Source of the DNA: Paramoeba atlantica
Taxonomy: Eukaryota; Discosea
DNA length: 64,000 bases
Assembly (NCBI GenBank): GCA_977017575.1
Contig: CDRNVI010000089.1
Span: forward strand, 1 to 64,000
Direction: 5' to 3'
Under the pieces are notes generated by a model. The model saw only the letters and a program-made list of their open reading frames with translations, had not been told where the DNA came from and did no database searches. How positions within the stretch are numbered: the stretch's first letter is position 1; every line of letters starts with the position of its first letter. Of this stretch, positions 1 through 14,520 are shown in pieces. The translations under genes were made by a program, and so were the position numbers.

Positions 1-1500
1 ACCGTAGCACGAATGGTTTCACGATAAGCAACTTGCGGGCTTACCAACATTGGCTTCCACACTAAATTCACGCTTCATCCGGTCAACAATGATTTCTAAA
101 TGTAATTCACCCATACCGGCAATAATGGTCTGCCCAGATTCTTCATCGGTACTCACTTGAAATGACGGATCTTCAGCGGCTAACTTACCTAGTGCAATCC
201 CCATTTTTTCTTGATCAGCTTTGGTTTTAGGTTCAACCGCAACAAAGATAACCGGCTCTGGGAATTCCATGCGCTCTAAGGTGATTACATTGTTTAGACT
301 ACATAAGGTATCACCGGTAGTTGTTTGTTTCAAACCAATCGCAGCTGCAATATCACCTGCGCGTACTTCTTTAATTTCTTCACGTGAATTTGAATGCATT
401 TGTAAAATACGTCCAATGCGCTCACGCTTGCTTTTCACTGGGTTATATAATGTGTCGCCTGAACGCAATACACCGGAATACACTCGGAAATAGGTTAGCG
501 TCCCTACAAATGGGTCAGTTGCAATCTTAAATGCCAATGCAGCAAACGGTTCATTATCATCAGATTTACGCACCGCTTTGGTTTCGTTAGCATCATCTAA
601 GATGCCTTCAATCGGTGGCACATCGACTGGAGATGGGCAGTATTCTATAACTGCATCTAATAAGGTTTGCACCCCTTTATTTTTAAAGGCAGAACCACAC
701 AACATTGGGATAATTTCATTGGCAATCATCCGTTGACGAATGGCTTGTTTAATTTCATCAATGTCTAAATCACCATTTTCAAGGTATTTATCCATTAGCG
801 CTTCATTTGCTTCTGCAGCAATCTCAACTAATTTTTCATGCCATTCATTCGCTTGCGCTTGTAAGTTCTCTGGGATGTCACGTAATTCAAACTTCATCCC
901 TTTGGATGAATCATCCCAATAAATCGCTTTCATGCATACTAAATCAATTACACCTTCAAAGTTATCTTCTGCACCGATGGGCATTTGCATCGGTACCGGT
1001 ACCGCAGCTAAGCGTTCTTTAACTTGGTTGACCACTCGGAAAAAGTCTGCACCAGCACGATCCATTTTATTCACAAATACCATGCGTGGCACTGTATACT
1101 TATTCGCTTGACGCCATACAGTTTCAGTTTGTGGTTCAACACCACCGACAGCACATAACACGGCAACTGCACTATCTAATACGCGTAATGAGCGTTCCAC
1201 TTCAATGGTAAAGTCAACGTGTCCAGGGGTATCAATAATATTGACCCGATGTTGTTCAAACTGGCCTTCCATCCCCGACCAATAACAGCGAGTCGCTGCT
1301 GAGGTAATCGTGATCCCGCGCTCTTGTTCTTGCTCCATCCAATCCATGACCGCCGCACCATCATGCACTTCACCAATCTTGTGTGACACACCGGTGTAGT
1401 ACAACACACGTTCTGTAGTCGTGGTTTTACCAGCATCAATATGTGCCATGATCCCGATATTACGGTAACGATCGATGGGGGTTGTTCTAGCTGTACTCAC
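1..1500 (-). CDS. fusA: Elongation factor G, 3-prime part cut by window edge, frameshifted
   Basis: Translocation GTPase of the bacterial ribosome. About 490 of the usual 700 or so residues lie in the window. The G domain is intact: P-loop AHIDAGKTT near residues 19-27, the RGITITSAA switch, DTPGHVDF and NKMDR. Domain II and the start of domain III follow. The frame opens at GTG (1498-1500), preceded by an AAGGAAG ribosome binding site, and the following [16 protein letters not shown] matches the family N-terminus. Near the left edge the frame shifts. A run of three G at 37-39 (plus strand) replaces the expected two, giving a stop at 19-21, while the other frame continues as the expected family sequence off the window. 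It is the last gene of the rpsL-rpsG-fusA unit. The shift is either a sequencing error or true decay. Confidence 0.96.
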
Positions 1501-1525
1501 AATGAGACTTCCTTATTAATTATCT

Positions 1526-2059
1526 TTACCAACGGTAATGGGCAAATGCACGGTTAGCCTCAGCCATCCGGTGCATATCTTCACGTTTTTTAATTGCAGT
1601 GCCACGATTGTCTGACGCATCTAACAATTCAGCTGCTAAGCGACTTGCCATGGTTTTTTCACTGCTGCGTTTTTTTGCTGCTTCGACTAACCAACGCATT
1701 GCTAAGGTTAAACTGCGCTCAGCACGCACTTCCATTGGTACTTGATACGTTGAGCCACCAACACGACGTGATTTGACTTCTGCTTGCGGTTGCACATTGG
1801 AAATGGCTTGCTTAATGACTTCAATGGCACGTTGCTGAATACCAGTGGCACCACTACTGCCATCATCATTATCCGCTTTAGCCGCCGCTGCTCCACCTGT
1901 TTTTTCAGCAATGATGTCAATGCTGTCATAAATAATCTTTTCAGCAACTGACTTTTTGCCATCATTCATAATGTGGTTAATAAACTTAGCCAATAAATCA
2001 CTGCCAAATAACGGATCTGGCAAGATCTGACGTTTTGGTGCTTGCTTTCTTCTTGGCAT
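1526..2059 (-). CDS. rpsG: 30S ribosomal protein S7 with an internal insertion
   Basis: Small-subunit head protein that nucleates assembly of the 3-prime domain of 16S rRNA. The N-terminus [16 protein letters not shown], the [13 protein letters not shown] segment and the C-terminal [15 protein letters not shown] are all family signatures. Length is 177 residues against about 156 in most bacteria. The excess is an Ala/Asp/Gly/Ser-rich insert around residues 56-76, between the first helices and the segment that carries GIQQRAIEV. It starts with ATG and has an AGGAAGAG ribosome binding site. It is separated from rpsL by about 50 bases and from fusA by 25 bases, as expected for one operon. The insert keeps the frame, so it is not an obvious error. 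Confidence 0.96.
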   Translation of the reverse strand: MPRRKQAPKRQILPDPLFGSDLLAKFINHIMNDGKKSVAEKIIYDSIDIIAEKTGGAAAAKADNDDGSSGATGIQQRAIEVIKQAISNVQPQAEVKSRRVGGSTYQVPMEVRAERSLTLAMRWLVEAAKKRSSEKTMASRLAAELLDASDNRGTAIKKREDMHRMAEANRAFAHYRW

Positions 2060-2108
2060 ATGTCATCTCTTCCTAACACTCGTACTGTTATGTAGCGAGT
2101 AATTTTGT

Positions 2109-2483
2109 TTATTCTTTCGGCTTTTTCGTTCCGTACTTAGAACGTCCACGCCGTCTGTCGGCAACGCCGGAGGTATCCAAGCTACCGCGCACAGTGTGAT
2201 AACGCACACCTGGTAAATCTTTTACACGCCCCCCACGGATCAACACCACAGAGTGCTCTTGCAAGTTATGCCCTTCCCCACCGATGTAAGTGGTTACTTC
2301 CATCGCATTGGTTAAGCGCACCCGCGCTACTTTACGCAACGCTGAATTTGGCTTTTTCGGGGTTGTCGTATACACCCGAGTACATACCCCACGTTTTTGT
2401 GGGCATTGGTTCAACGCCGGCACATTGGTCACCTTATTGACGGCCTTGCGCCCTTTGCGAACCAGCTGATTAATCGTTGGCAT
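2109..2483 (-). CDS. rpsL: 30S ribosomal protein S12
   Basis: Decoding-centre protein of the small subunit, 124 residues and full length. It begins [13 protein letters not shown] and carries the [10 protein letters not shown] and [13 protein letters not shown] motifs. The two lysines whose substitution is classically linked to streptomycin resistance are present, so this is the usual sensitive form. It is the first gene of the rpsL-rpsG-fusA group and lies 137 bases downstream of rpoC. A strong sigma70-like promoter sits in that gap, so this unit can be transcribed independently of rpoBC. Confidence 0.97.
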   Translation of the reverse strand: MPTINQLVRKGRKAVNKVTNVPALNQCPQKRGVCTRVYTTTPKKPNSALRKVARVRLTNAMEVTTYIGGEGHNLQEHSVVLIRGGRVKDLPGVRYHTVRGSLDTSGVADRRRGRSKYGTKKPKE

Positions 2484-2548
2484 AACCTATTGTTGCCCCT
2501 ATTAAAAAGTAAATAAACCGCACTGCAGCCAAAACCACAGGAGGCGCG

Positions 2549-2577
2549 ATTCTAAATAGCCTACTAATCAATGTCAA
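2549..2577 (-). promoter_or_regulatory. Sigma70-type promoter of the rpsL operon
   Basis: On the minus strand a perfect -35 box TTGACA (2577-2572) is followed by a 17-base spacer and the -10 box TAGAAT (2554-2549). A transcript would start near 2542 and have a leader of about 60 bases before rpsL. Position, spacing and box quality fit the start of a bacterial str operon. Confidence 0.8.
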
Positions 2578-2620
2578 GCAAGTGTGCCAATGCCTTGCAA
2601 GACCGACTGATATACTGCCT

Positions 2621-6937
<4,317 letters not shown>

Positions 6938-6972
6938 TTAGTTACTGTTAAACACTTTACACATGAATAAAT

Positions 6973-9900
6973 TTATTCGCCGTCTAACTCAATATCGATC
7001 CCCAGCGAACGGATCTCTTTCACCAACACGTTAAATGATTCCGGCATACCCGGATCCATACGGTGATCACTGTCAACAATATTTTTATACATCTTGGTAC
7101 GTCCGCTAACATCATCGGATTTAACCGTTAACATTTCTTGCAAGGTATACGAAGCACCGTATGCTTCTAATGCCCATACCTCCATTTCACCGAAACGTTG
7201 ACCACCAAATTGTGCTTTACCACCTAGCGGTTGTTGAGTCACAAGGCTATATGAACCGGTAGAACGTGCGTGCATTTTGTCATCGATCAAGTGATTTAAT
7301 TTCAGCATGTACATATAACCAACCGTTGTTGGTCGTTCAAACGGATTACCAGTACGGCCATCATATAATTGTGTCTGTCCATTTTGAGGTAAGTCTGCCA
7401 ATTCAAGCATGGATTTAATTTCCGCTTCACTGGCACCATCAAATACCGGTGTTGCCATTGGTACGCCTTGACGCAAATTGCGACATAACGCAATGATTTC
7501 TGCATCGCTTAACGTATCTAAATCCGCTTTTTTACAGCCATGACTGTGATAAATCTTCCCTAAGAAACTACGCAAGTTTGCCACTGACTCTTGCTGTTCC
7601 AACATGTTCGCGATTTTGTGTCCAAGCCCTTTAGCTGCCCATCCTAAATGGGTTTCTAATACTTGCCCGACGTTCATCCGTGACGGCACCCCTAATGGAT
7701 TGAGCACGATATCAACCGGTGTACCATCTTCGAGATATGGCATATCTTCAACAGGCACAATGGTAGAGATCACCCCTTTATTACCGTGACGTCCTGCCAT
7801 TTTATCCCCTGGTTGGATGCGGCGTTTCACCGCTAAATATACTTTTGCGATTTTTAACACACCCGGTGCCAAATCATCGCCTTGGGTTAGCTTCTTACGT
7901 TTTGCTGCAAACTTTTCATCAAACTCTTGTTTAAATTGCGCTAATTGTTTGCCTGCTTGCTCTAATTGTTGGTTTGCTTTGTCATCACCTAAACGAATAT
8001 CAAACCATTTTTCACGGGTAATACTATCTAAATACGTTTGCGTGATCTTATCACCTTTTTTCAAACCTTCCGGACCACCATTAGCCACTTTATTCAGTAA
8101 CAAACGACTGACCCTGGCATACACATCATCTTCACAAATACGCAATTCATCGCCAAAGTCTTTACGCGCCTTTTCAACTTCCATTTCTTCAATTTCTAAT
8201 GCGCGCGCATCTTTTTCCACACCATCACGCGTAAACACTTGCACATCTAGCACGGTGCCTGACATGCCAGTTGGCACACGCAATGAGGTATCTTTCACAT
8301 CAGATGCTTTCTCGCCGAAAATAGCACGCAATAATTTTTCTTCTGGGGTTAATTGGGTTTCTCCTTTTGGTGTCACCTTCCCAACTAAAATATCACCTGC
8401 ATTAACTTCAGCACCAACATACACAATCCCTGAATTATCCAATTTACCCAATGCACTTTCACCTACATTTGGAATATCAGACGTAACTTCTTCTGATCCC
8501 AATTTGGTATCACGCGCAATACAAGATAATTCTTCGATGTGAATGGTAGTAAAGCGATCTTCTTCAACTAAGCGTTCTGAAATCAGAATTGAATCTTCAA
8601 AGTTGTAACCATTCCACGGCATAAATGCGACCAGTAAGTTTTGCCCTAAGGCTAACTCACCTAAATCAGTCGATGGACCGTCAGCTAACACATCGCCTTT
8701 GGCAATCACATCACCTACATTCACTAACGGACGTTGGTTAACACAGGTGTTTTGATTAGAACGGGTATATTTAATCAAGTTATAAATATCAACACCTGCT
8801 TCGCCGGGTACCGTTTCACTGTCATTTACACGCACTACAATCCGTGCTGCATCGACTAAATCAACTACACCACCACGACGCGCTACCGCAGTTACCCCTG
8901 AATCTCTGGCAACGGTTAATTCCATTCCGGTTCCAACTAATGGTTTTTCTGCACGTAAGGTAGGTACCGCTTGACGTTGCATGTTTGATCCCATTAATGC
9001 ACGGTTAGCATCGTCGTGCTCTAAGAATGGGATCAATGACGCCGCTACCGACACAATCTGTTTTGGTGACACATCCATGAATTGCACTTTATCTGCAATG
9101 GTTAAACTAAATTCATTGCGATAACGACATGCGACTAAGTCATCAACCAAATTAAGTTTGTCATCCAACGTTGCATTCGCCTGAGCAATCACGTATTCGC
9201 CTTCTTCAATTGCCGACAAAAACACAATGTCATCGGTTACTTTGTTTTTAACAACTTTACGATAAGGACTTTCTAAAAAACCAAACTCGTTGGTGCGCGC
9301 ATACACAGCTAATGAATTAATCAAACCAATGTTTGGTCCTTCAGGTGTTTCAATCGGGCATACTCGACCATAATGTGTGGTATGTACGTCACGTACTTCA
9401 AAGCCAGCACGTTCGCGGGTTAATCCACCAGGACCTAATGCAGAAATCCGACGTTTATGGGTAACCTCAGACAATGGATTGTTTTGATCCATAAATTGTG
9501 ACAATTGGCTAGAGCCAAAAAACTCTTTAATCGCTGCTGATACTGGTTTTGCATTAATTAAATCTTGCGGCATTAAGTTTTCAGACTCAGCTAAACTTAA
9601 ACGCTCTTTAACTGCACGTTCAACCCGAATCAAACCAACACGAAATTGATTTTCTGTCATTTCACCAACACTGCGAACACGACGGTTACCTAAGTGATCG
9701 ATATCATCAACTTCGCCTAATCCATCACGAATGTTGATCAACACACGTAACACATCAACAACATCATCGTTGCCCAACACACCCGAACCAATTAATTCAT
9801 CACGGCCTAAACGACGATTAAACTTCATCCGACCGACTGCAGATAAATCGTAACGATCTGCGGAAAAGAATAAATTGTTAAATAACCCTTCTGCTGCATC

Positions 9901-11040
9901 TTTAGTCGGCGGCTCACCAGGACGCATCATCCGATAAATTTCAACAAGGGCTTCTAATTGACTACTGGTTGGATCAATACGTAAGGTATCGGAAATATAC
10001 GAACCTTTATCTAACTCATTGGTATAAATCGTATGAATTTCAGTAGCACCGGCTTTAACTAATGCTTGATATAATTCTTCAGTCATTTCACTATTGGCTT
10101 CAGCAACCACTTCACCAGTTTCATCATCGATGATTGCTCCTGCCAACACTTTGCCAACCAAATAGTCTAATGGCACTTGTAATGCTTTTACTTTGCGTTT
10201 TTCTAATTCACGCACGTGACGCGCGGTGATCCGACGCCCTTCTTCAACAATAACCTCACCTTTGTTATCCAACACGTTAAATTGGGCAATCTCGCCACGG
10301 ATCCTGTCAGGAATTAAATCCATCATGATCGTATCTTTCTTGAAACGATAGGTCGTCGTATCAAAAAACATTGCTAATATTTCTTCCGTGCTATACCCCA
10401 ATGAACGTAGTAAAATTGTTGCCGGTAATTTACGACGACGATCAATACGCACAAACACACAATCTTTTGGATCAAATTCAAAATCTAGCCAAGAACCACG
10501 GTAAGGGATCACCCGTGCAGAATAGAGTAATTTACCTGACGAATGCGTTTTGCCGCGATCGTGATCGAAGAATACACCAGGTGAACGATGTAACTGTGAC
10601 ACAACAACCCGTTCAGTTCCATTAATTACAAATGTGCCATTTTCAGTCATCAATGGCATCTCACCCATATACACTTCTTGTTCTTTAACATCTTTAATAG
10701 ATTTGTCTGATGATTCTTTATCGTAAATGACTAAACGTACTTTTACTCGCAGCGGTGCTGCATAGGTTAGACCACGCAAACGACATTCACGCACATCAAA
10801 AGCCACTTCACCAAGTGAATACTGAACGTAATGTAATTCAGCTGTGCCTGAATAACTAGCAATCGGAAATACACTTTTAAACGCTGCATCCAAACCGATA
10901 TCAGTAGATTTAGAATACAAAAATTGATGGTAAGAATTTAATTGAATATTCAATAAATAAGGTGCATCCATCCGCAATGCAAACGGTTGCTTACCAAAGT
11001 CTTTGCGGATGCGTTTTTTCTCAGTGTAGGAGTATTCCAT
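6973..11040 (-). CDS. rpoB: RNA polymerase beta subunit
   Basis: Complete 1355-residue beta subunit, close to the usual gammaproteobacterial length. The start [19 protein letters not shown] is typical of that class. The rifampicin-binding region ([15 protein letters not shown], then [12 protein letters not shown]) has the normal drug-sensitive residues. The C-terminal [22 protein letters not shown] is also family-standard. ATG start, with a GAGGT ribosome binding site just upstream. It is followed after 50 bases by rpoC and preceded by a 118-base gap from rplL that carries a hairpin. Unlike rpoC and fusA it is unbroken over 4 kb. Confidence 0.98.
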   Translation of the reverse strand: MEYSYTEKKRIRKDFGKQPFALRMDAPYLLNIQLNSYHQFLYSKSTDIGLDAAFKSVFPIASYSGTAELHYVQYSLGEVAFDVRECRLRGLTYAAPLRVKVRLVIYDKESSDKSIKDVKEQEVYMGEMPLMTENGTFVINGTERVVVSQLHRSPGVFFDHDRGKTHSSGKLLYSARVIPYRGSWLDFEFDPKDCVFVRIDRRRKLPATILLRSLGYSTEEILAMFFDTTTYRFKKDTIMMDLIPDRIRGEIAQFNVLDNKGEVIVEEGRRITARHVRELEKRKVKALQVPLDYLVGKVLAGAIIDDETGEVVAEANSEMTEELYQALVKAGATEIHTIYTNELDKGSYISDTLRIDPTSSQLEALVEIYRMMRPGEPPTKDAAEGLFNNLFFSADRYDLSAVGRMKFNRRLGRDELIGSGVLGNDDVVDVLRVLINIRDGLGEVDDIDHLGNRRVRSVGEMTENQFRVGLIRVERAVKERLSLAESENLMPQDLINAKPVSAAIKEFFGSSQLSQFMDQNNPLSEVTHKRRISALGPGGLTRERAGFEVRDVHTTHYGRVCPIETPEGPNIGLINSLAVYARTNEFGFLESPYRKVVKNKVTDDIVFLSAIEEGEYVIAQANATLDDKLNLVDDLVACRYRNEFSLTIADKVQFMDVSPKQIVSVAASLIPFLEHDDANRALMGSNMQRQAVPTLRAEKPLVGTGMELTVARDSGVTAVARRGGVVDLVDAARIVVRVNDSETVPGEAGVDIYNLIKYTRSNQNTCVNQRPLVNVGDVIAKGDVLADGPSTDLGELALGQNLLVAFMPWNGYNFEDSILISERLVEEDRFTTIHIEELSCIARDTKLGSEEVTSDIPNVGESALGKLDNSGIVYVGAEVNAGDILVGKVTPKGETQLTPEEKLLRAIFGEKASDVKDTSLRVPTGMSGTVLDVQVFTRDGVEKDARALEIEEMEVEKARKDFGDELRICEDDVYARVSRLLLNKVANGGPEGLKKGDKITQTYLDSITREKWFDIRLGDDKANQQLEQAGKQLAQFKQEFDEKFAAKRKKLTQGDDLAPGVLKIAKVYLAVKRRIQPGDKMAGRHGNKGVISTIVPVEDMPYLEDGTPVDIVLNPLGVPSRMNVGQVLETHLGWAAKGLGHKIANMLEQQESVANLRSFLGKIYHSHGCKKADLDTLSDAEIIALCRNLRQGVPMATPVFDGASEAEIKSMLELADLPQNGQTQLYDGRTGNPFERPTTVGYMYMLKLNHLIDDKMHARSTGSYSLVTQQPLGGKAQFGGQRFGEMEVWALEAYGASYTLQEMLTVKSDDVSGRTKMYKNIVDSDHRMDPGMPESFNVLVKEIRSLGIDIELDGE

Positions 11041-11088
11041 CAGTGTACCTCGATGTTTCTTACTTCAATCAATAAAATTCACAGCAAC

Positions 11089-11118
11089 AAATCCCAACAG
11101 CTAACGCTATTGGGATTT
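11089..11118 (-). terminator. Hairpin between rplL and rpoB (attenuator or processing site)
   Basis: The minus-strand RNA can fold AAAUCCCAA against UUGGGAUUU, extended by UAGC/GCUG with a U-G wobble around a GUUA loop, giving about 13 pairs. No clean U-tract follows. In enterobacteria the rplL-rpoB gap holds a partial terminator and an RNase III site that set polymerase output relative to ribosomal proteins; this hairpin occupies the same place. Its activity is inferred. Confidence 0.65.
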
Positions 11119-11158
11119 ATTCAATAAACACGATGCGATTAACTAACAATCGTCAAGG

Positions 11159-11533
11159 TTATTTAACCTCAACTTCTGCACCAGCTTCTTCAAGCTGCTT
11201 TTTTAGCTCATCAGATTCGTCTTTTGATACACCTTCTTTCAACGGTGATGGTGCACTTTCAACTAAGTCTTTCGCTTCTTTCAAACCAAGCCCAGTAATA
11301 CCGCGTACGGCTTTAATTACCGCTACTTTGTTGCTACCGAAACTTTTCAGAACAACGGTAAACTCGGTTTGCTCTTCAGCAGCAGCGTCACCACCCGCAG
11401 GTGCGGCAGCAACAGCAACCGGTGCAGCAGCAGTTACACCGAATTTTTCTTCCATGGCTTCAATTAACTCCACCACGTCCATTACACTCATATTTGCAAT
11501 GCTTTCTAAAATATCATCTTTGGAAACGGCCAT
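11159..11533 (-). CDS. rplL: 50S ribosomal protein L7/L12
   Basis: Acidic stalk protein, 124 residues, complete. It has an N-terminal dimerisation region ([20 protein letters not shown]), an Ala-rich hinge ([14 protein letters not shown]) and a C-terminal factor-binding domain containing the [20 protein letters not shown] signature. ATG start with AGGAGT upstream. It lies 33 bases after rplJ, its partner in the L10-L12 stalk. Confidence 0.97.
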   Translation of the reverse strand: MAVSKDDILESIANMSVMDVVELIEAMEEKFGVTAAAPVAVAAAPAGGDAAAEEQTEFTVVLKSFGSNKVAVIKAVRGITGLGLKEAKDLVESAPSPLKEGVSKDESDELKKQLEEAGAEVEVK

Positions 11534-11566
11534 TGTATTGACTCCTAACGTTTAAATTGATTTAAC

Positions 11567-12097
11567 TTAATTACTTGTTTGCTTTTGATCGCGAATTGCA
11601 GCTACCGTGCGCACCAACTTAGTATGTGGTGCTGCTAAGATACGAACAAACTTGCTGATCGGTGCTTGCATCACTGACATTAACTGACTAATTGCCTGCT
11701 CATATGTCGGTAATTTAGCTAACACATCGATGTCAGTTGCTGGTAACACTTTACCACTCACTGACAACATCTTAACTTCTAATGCATTGCACTCTTTAGC
11801 AAAATCTTTCAATAAGCGGGCAGATGCACCCGGATCATCAATAGAAAATGCCAACACCAATGGGCCAACTAACCCATCTTGCATGCACTCGAAATCCGTT
11901 CCTGTTACAGCACGCCGCGCTAACGTATTACGTACCACCCGCAAATACACACCATTAGTGCGTGCCGTTGCGCGCAGCTTTGTCATGTCGCTAACACTAA
12001 TACCACGGTAGTCTGCCGCCACAGCTGATAATGCTTTGGCAGCAACGTCTGCAACTTCAGCAACAATTGCTTTCTTATCTTCTAGCCTTAATGCCAC
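11567..12097 (-). CDS. rplJ: 50S ribosomal protein L10
   Basis: Stalk base protein that anchors L7/L12 dimers to 23S rRNA, 176 residues. It reads [18 protein letters not shown] at the start and contains [13 protein letters not shown] and LPTYEQAI, all typical of the family. GTG start (12095-12097) with a strong GGAGGT at 12105-12110. In most bacteria rplK and rplA lie upstream and a structured leader mediates L10 autoregulation. Here neither gene is present: recognisable bacterial sequence ends right after the ribosome binding site. Confidence 0.96.
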   Translation of the reverse strand: MALRLEDKKAIVAEVADVAAKALSAVAADYRGISVSDMTKLRATARTNGVYLRVVRNTLARRAVTGTDFECMQDGLVGPLVLAFSIDDPGASARLLKDFAKECNALEVKMLSVSGKVLPATDIDVLAKLPTYEQAISQLMSVMQAPISKFVRILAAPHTKLVRTVAAIRDQKQTSN

Positions 12098-12110
12098 TGA
12101 GGTTACCTCC

Positions 12111-12586
12111 TATTTGAAAGTTTTTAGAAAAAAAATAAAGTAACTTTAAAGTACATTCTTGAAAGTTTTAAAGTTTCCGCGAACCCTGATCAAAAGAATA
12201 TATCCAAGTGCGCAAAAGACTGAAATGAACATCATCGTTGTTGATGTTCCATCAGAAGAAAATATTGCCGATATTGATACGCGGCCAAATCGGAAAGCGG
12301 AAAATAAGGAGGAAAAAAACTAGGGAACTGGCTTCATTACGGAGCGTGGAAGAGGCGAATCAATTTTGGAAAAATACAGGCAAGACCTACTGTCACCGAA
12401 ACAGCATAAAAAATTCGTGTGAAGAAACTCTTATTTTCCATTCCAGTCATTTTTGACACATTCGGATATTCTGGTTTATGTTAGCCTAATGCCGTGACCT
12501 AATGTTTTTATAGTGTAAATTTACATATGCGGCATAGATCGCCAGTTTAGGTTACAGTGTTGTATTCAATTACGATATTGCGGTGG
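12111..12586. other. Bacterial/eukaryotic junction region with a retroelement scrap
   Basis: No gene. Just upstream of the rplJ ribosome binding site the sequence becomes A/T-rich with repeated ACTTTAAA-like words. A plus-strand stretch near 12,226-12,320 reads VDVPSEENIADIDTR. This resembles the C-terminal end of a retroelement RNase H (compare the WVPGEKIAEDHISR end near 31.8 kb) and is a short fossil fragment. R1 repeat sequence begins at about 12,587, and a short direct repeat of its end (AAAACTACCGCTCTAC) occurs at 12,590 and 12,633. The change from bacterial to host sequence therefore lies between about 12,110 and 12,226. Confidence 0.55.
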
Positions 12587-13500
12587 TTGTAAAACTACCG
12601 CTCTACCCTCGATTATTGCGATGGTTGTAAAACTACCGCTCTACACTCGATTATTGAAAAAAAAGTGAACAAAAACAGTGAAAATATAAAGGGGAACACA
12701 GTAATATAATAGAAGAAAAAAATATAAAAGGGGGCTCCGGTGGTCCAAAACTGAAAAAAAAATTGAAAAAAATGGGGGGTCCATGGGGGGGGTCCAGGGG
12801 GGGGGGGCATGGTCGAGCAAATTTTTTTGAAAAAATTAGTTTTCGAAAAAAAACCGCAGAAAGGGTAGCCGGGGTCTTGGCGCGCATTTTCCACCCCCCT
12901 ACCCGGGGGTGACCCCCCCGCGTATCCGCAGGACGGGTCCGCCAAGTTCGGATTTTTTCGGAAAAAAATTTTTGAAAAAAATTTCAACTTGGCGAAAAAA
13001 ATGGCAAAAAAAATATTTTTCCAAAATCGTTTCCCCTATTGTATTTTGATAGTTTGGGACCTACACTAGCTTTCTACGCAGTTGTTTTCGCAAGGTATCA
13101 CTTCTTCGAACTGTGGTGCGCCCCCCAAAATGACCCATTTTGACTAAAAAAGGTGAAAAAGTATTTTTCGGACCTAAAGGGGCATTTTTGTGTCGAAAGA
13201 ATGGTATGGTTGGAGTCGTATTCTCTACCCAATACGTTCGGTAGGCTTTCATTCATGCCTGCGAGTGATTTCCCACGCGCAAATGTCGGATTTAGTGCTC
13301 TGACAGCAAAAATACACGAAAATGACCCCATTTGTACCCGAAATTCGGCTATTTTTGGCTATAATCTTTCCGTTTTCCAGGCTAAATTTTCTTTTTTAGG
13401 CTCTTCGTTAAATGCGGCGGTAGTTTTCAACGCGAAGCGCGCAGCATGAGTGACTTCTAAGTTGAAAACAACCACCGCGTTTAACGAAGAGCCTAAAAAA
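12587..13500 (+). mobile_element. R1 repeat unit with terminal hairpin
   Basis: Non-coding dispersed repeat. It starts with a small palindrome (GCGGTGGTTGT...ACTACCGC) followed by the CTCTAC(A/C)CTCGATTATTG segment. Runs of G/C (GGGGGGTCC blocks) and A/T homopolymers follow, and it ends in the 109-bp hairpin at 13,392-13,500. Near-identical copies lie at 29,730-30,619 (plus), about 34,491-35,395 (minus) and, rearranged, at 17,791-18,722. Isolated start segments occur near 24,580, 26,140-26,207, 36,899-36,976 and 41,500-41,600. No transposase is seen, so it is probably non-autonomous. The reading frames across it are discussed separately in the findings. Confidence 0.75.
13392..13500. repeat. 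H hairpin repeat, copy 1
   Basis: Near-palindrome of about 109 bp. Arms of about 35 bases begin GGCTCTTCGTTAAACGCGG and its complement, around a loop holding GACTTCTAAG and CGCGAAGCGCGC. The arms are flanked by TTTTTTA and TAAAAAA. Other good copies: 17,791-17,894; 18,614-18,722; 30,511-30,619; 33,667-33,775; 34,491-34,599; 38,572-38,680. A degenerate copy is at 26,003-26,106. Half-copies lie near 13,624, 14,214-14,258, 21,880 and 34,350. The copies usually form the ends of R1 or R2 units. Confidence 0.85.
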
Positions 13501-14258
13501 ACTGTTGGCAATCGGCTATTGTTGGCAAAAAAAGTTGCCAACAATAGACGAGCCCCCCCTTTCATCTAAAGTGTTGTATATCACCCTCCTTCCACCTACC
13601 CTCTCTCATTAATTTTTATTTCTTTTTTAGGCTCTTCGTTACGTAAGTACAACTATGTTTCGTACATTTTCATGTAGCATTTTAGTGTTGAACCTCCATT
13701 TTTTTCCCTAAGAAACCTAATTCGTGACGAAAAAACCTTTTAAATTGTTTTCATACGCTGTCTTCATGGTGGGTCCATGGGGGGGCACACGTCGCGAAAT
13801 TTTTTTCGAATTTTTTGCTTTTCAAAATCGAGCGCATGGAAGTGGTAGAGTAGGCCGTGTCGATAATTTTCCACCTCCCCCCCTTGGGGTAGTCCCCCCC
13901 CCCTGGTACGCTCAGGAGGGGTCCGACAAGGTCGAAATTTCCGAATTTTTTGAGGTGACCAAAAAATATATTTCTTTGACCCAAAAAAAGGCAAAAATAT
14001 TCTTTTTCCAAAATCGACTCCTAAAACGTATTTTAAGAGTTTTACACCTCAGCTACCATTCTACGACGTTTCTTTCGACAGATTCGCCTCCTGCCCCCAC
14101 TGGTAAGGCATCCAAAACGTCCCAAATTCGGGTTAAAATTTCGCAATTTTCGCATTAAAATCGAGGTTTTTCACCCAAAAAACTAGATTATTCATGATCT
14201 TTTGGCGATTTTTCTTTTTTAGGCTCTTCGTTAAACGCGGTGGTAGTTTTCAACGCGA
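13501..14258 (+). mobile_element. R2 repeat unit between hairpin ends
   Basis: Begins with GCCAACAATAG words like those at 35.4-35.8 kb, then a half H hairpin. A body from about 13,724 carries GGGTCCATGGGG, TTTTCAAAATCGAGCGCA and GGGGTCCGACAAGGTC. It ends in another H hairpin arm at 14,214-14,258, cut inside the loop. The same body recurs inverted at 33,776-34,350, and related pieces lie at 25,592-26,000 and about 40,555-40,745. It is open in several frames but shows no recognisable protein. Confidence 0.65.
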
Positions 14259-14520
14259 CGCTGGCGCTACCCCCGCTAAATAGGGGGGGAAGGTGGTAGT
14301 TGTGGGGTATGGGGGCCTCTCGCAACTCCGGGGCCTCACCGGGAGCAGAGACGAGTGTTCACTATTTCTTGAAAACACCTTTAATTTCCAAATAATGCAT
14401 TATGAATGTGCTATATGCATTATCAATGTGCTATATGCATTATCAATGTGCAGTAACTATGCATTATCATTGTGCGAGTGGGAGGTCAATAAGAGGGAGA
14501 GTAATGTATCGTTACCCAGG
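14259..14520. repeat. Spacer with short tandem repeat next to the MCC gene
   Basis: 14,259-14,352 matches about 41,115-41,215 (CGCTAAATAGGGGGG, GGTGGTAGTTGTGGGGTATG, GGCCTCACCGGG), a dispersed fragment. From about 14,394 to 14,475 a unit of roughly 21-24 bases containing AATGTGCTATATGCATTATC is repeated about four times. No gene is seen. Confidence 0.6.

Noticed and set aside
7817-8542. 241-codon plus-strand frame
   Set aside because: It is an antisense shadow of rpoB, which is conserved across the whole interval.
12613-12987. 124-codon minus frame rich in Phe and Pro
   Set aside because: Homopolymer-driven frame in the R1 repeat; copies differ by run length, so it is not conserved as protein.
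13724-14158. 144-codon frame in R2
   Set aside because: Low-complexity, frame differs between R2 copies because G/C runs vary in length.
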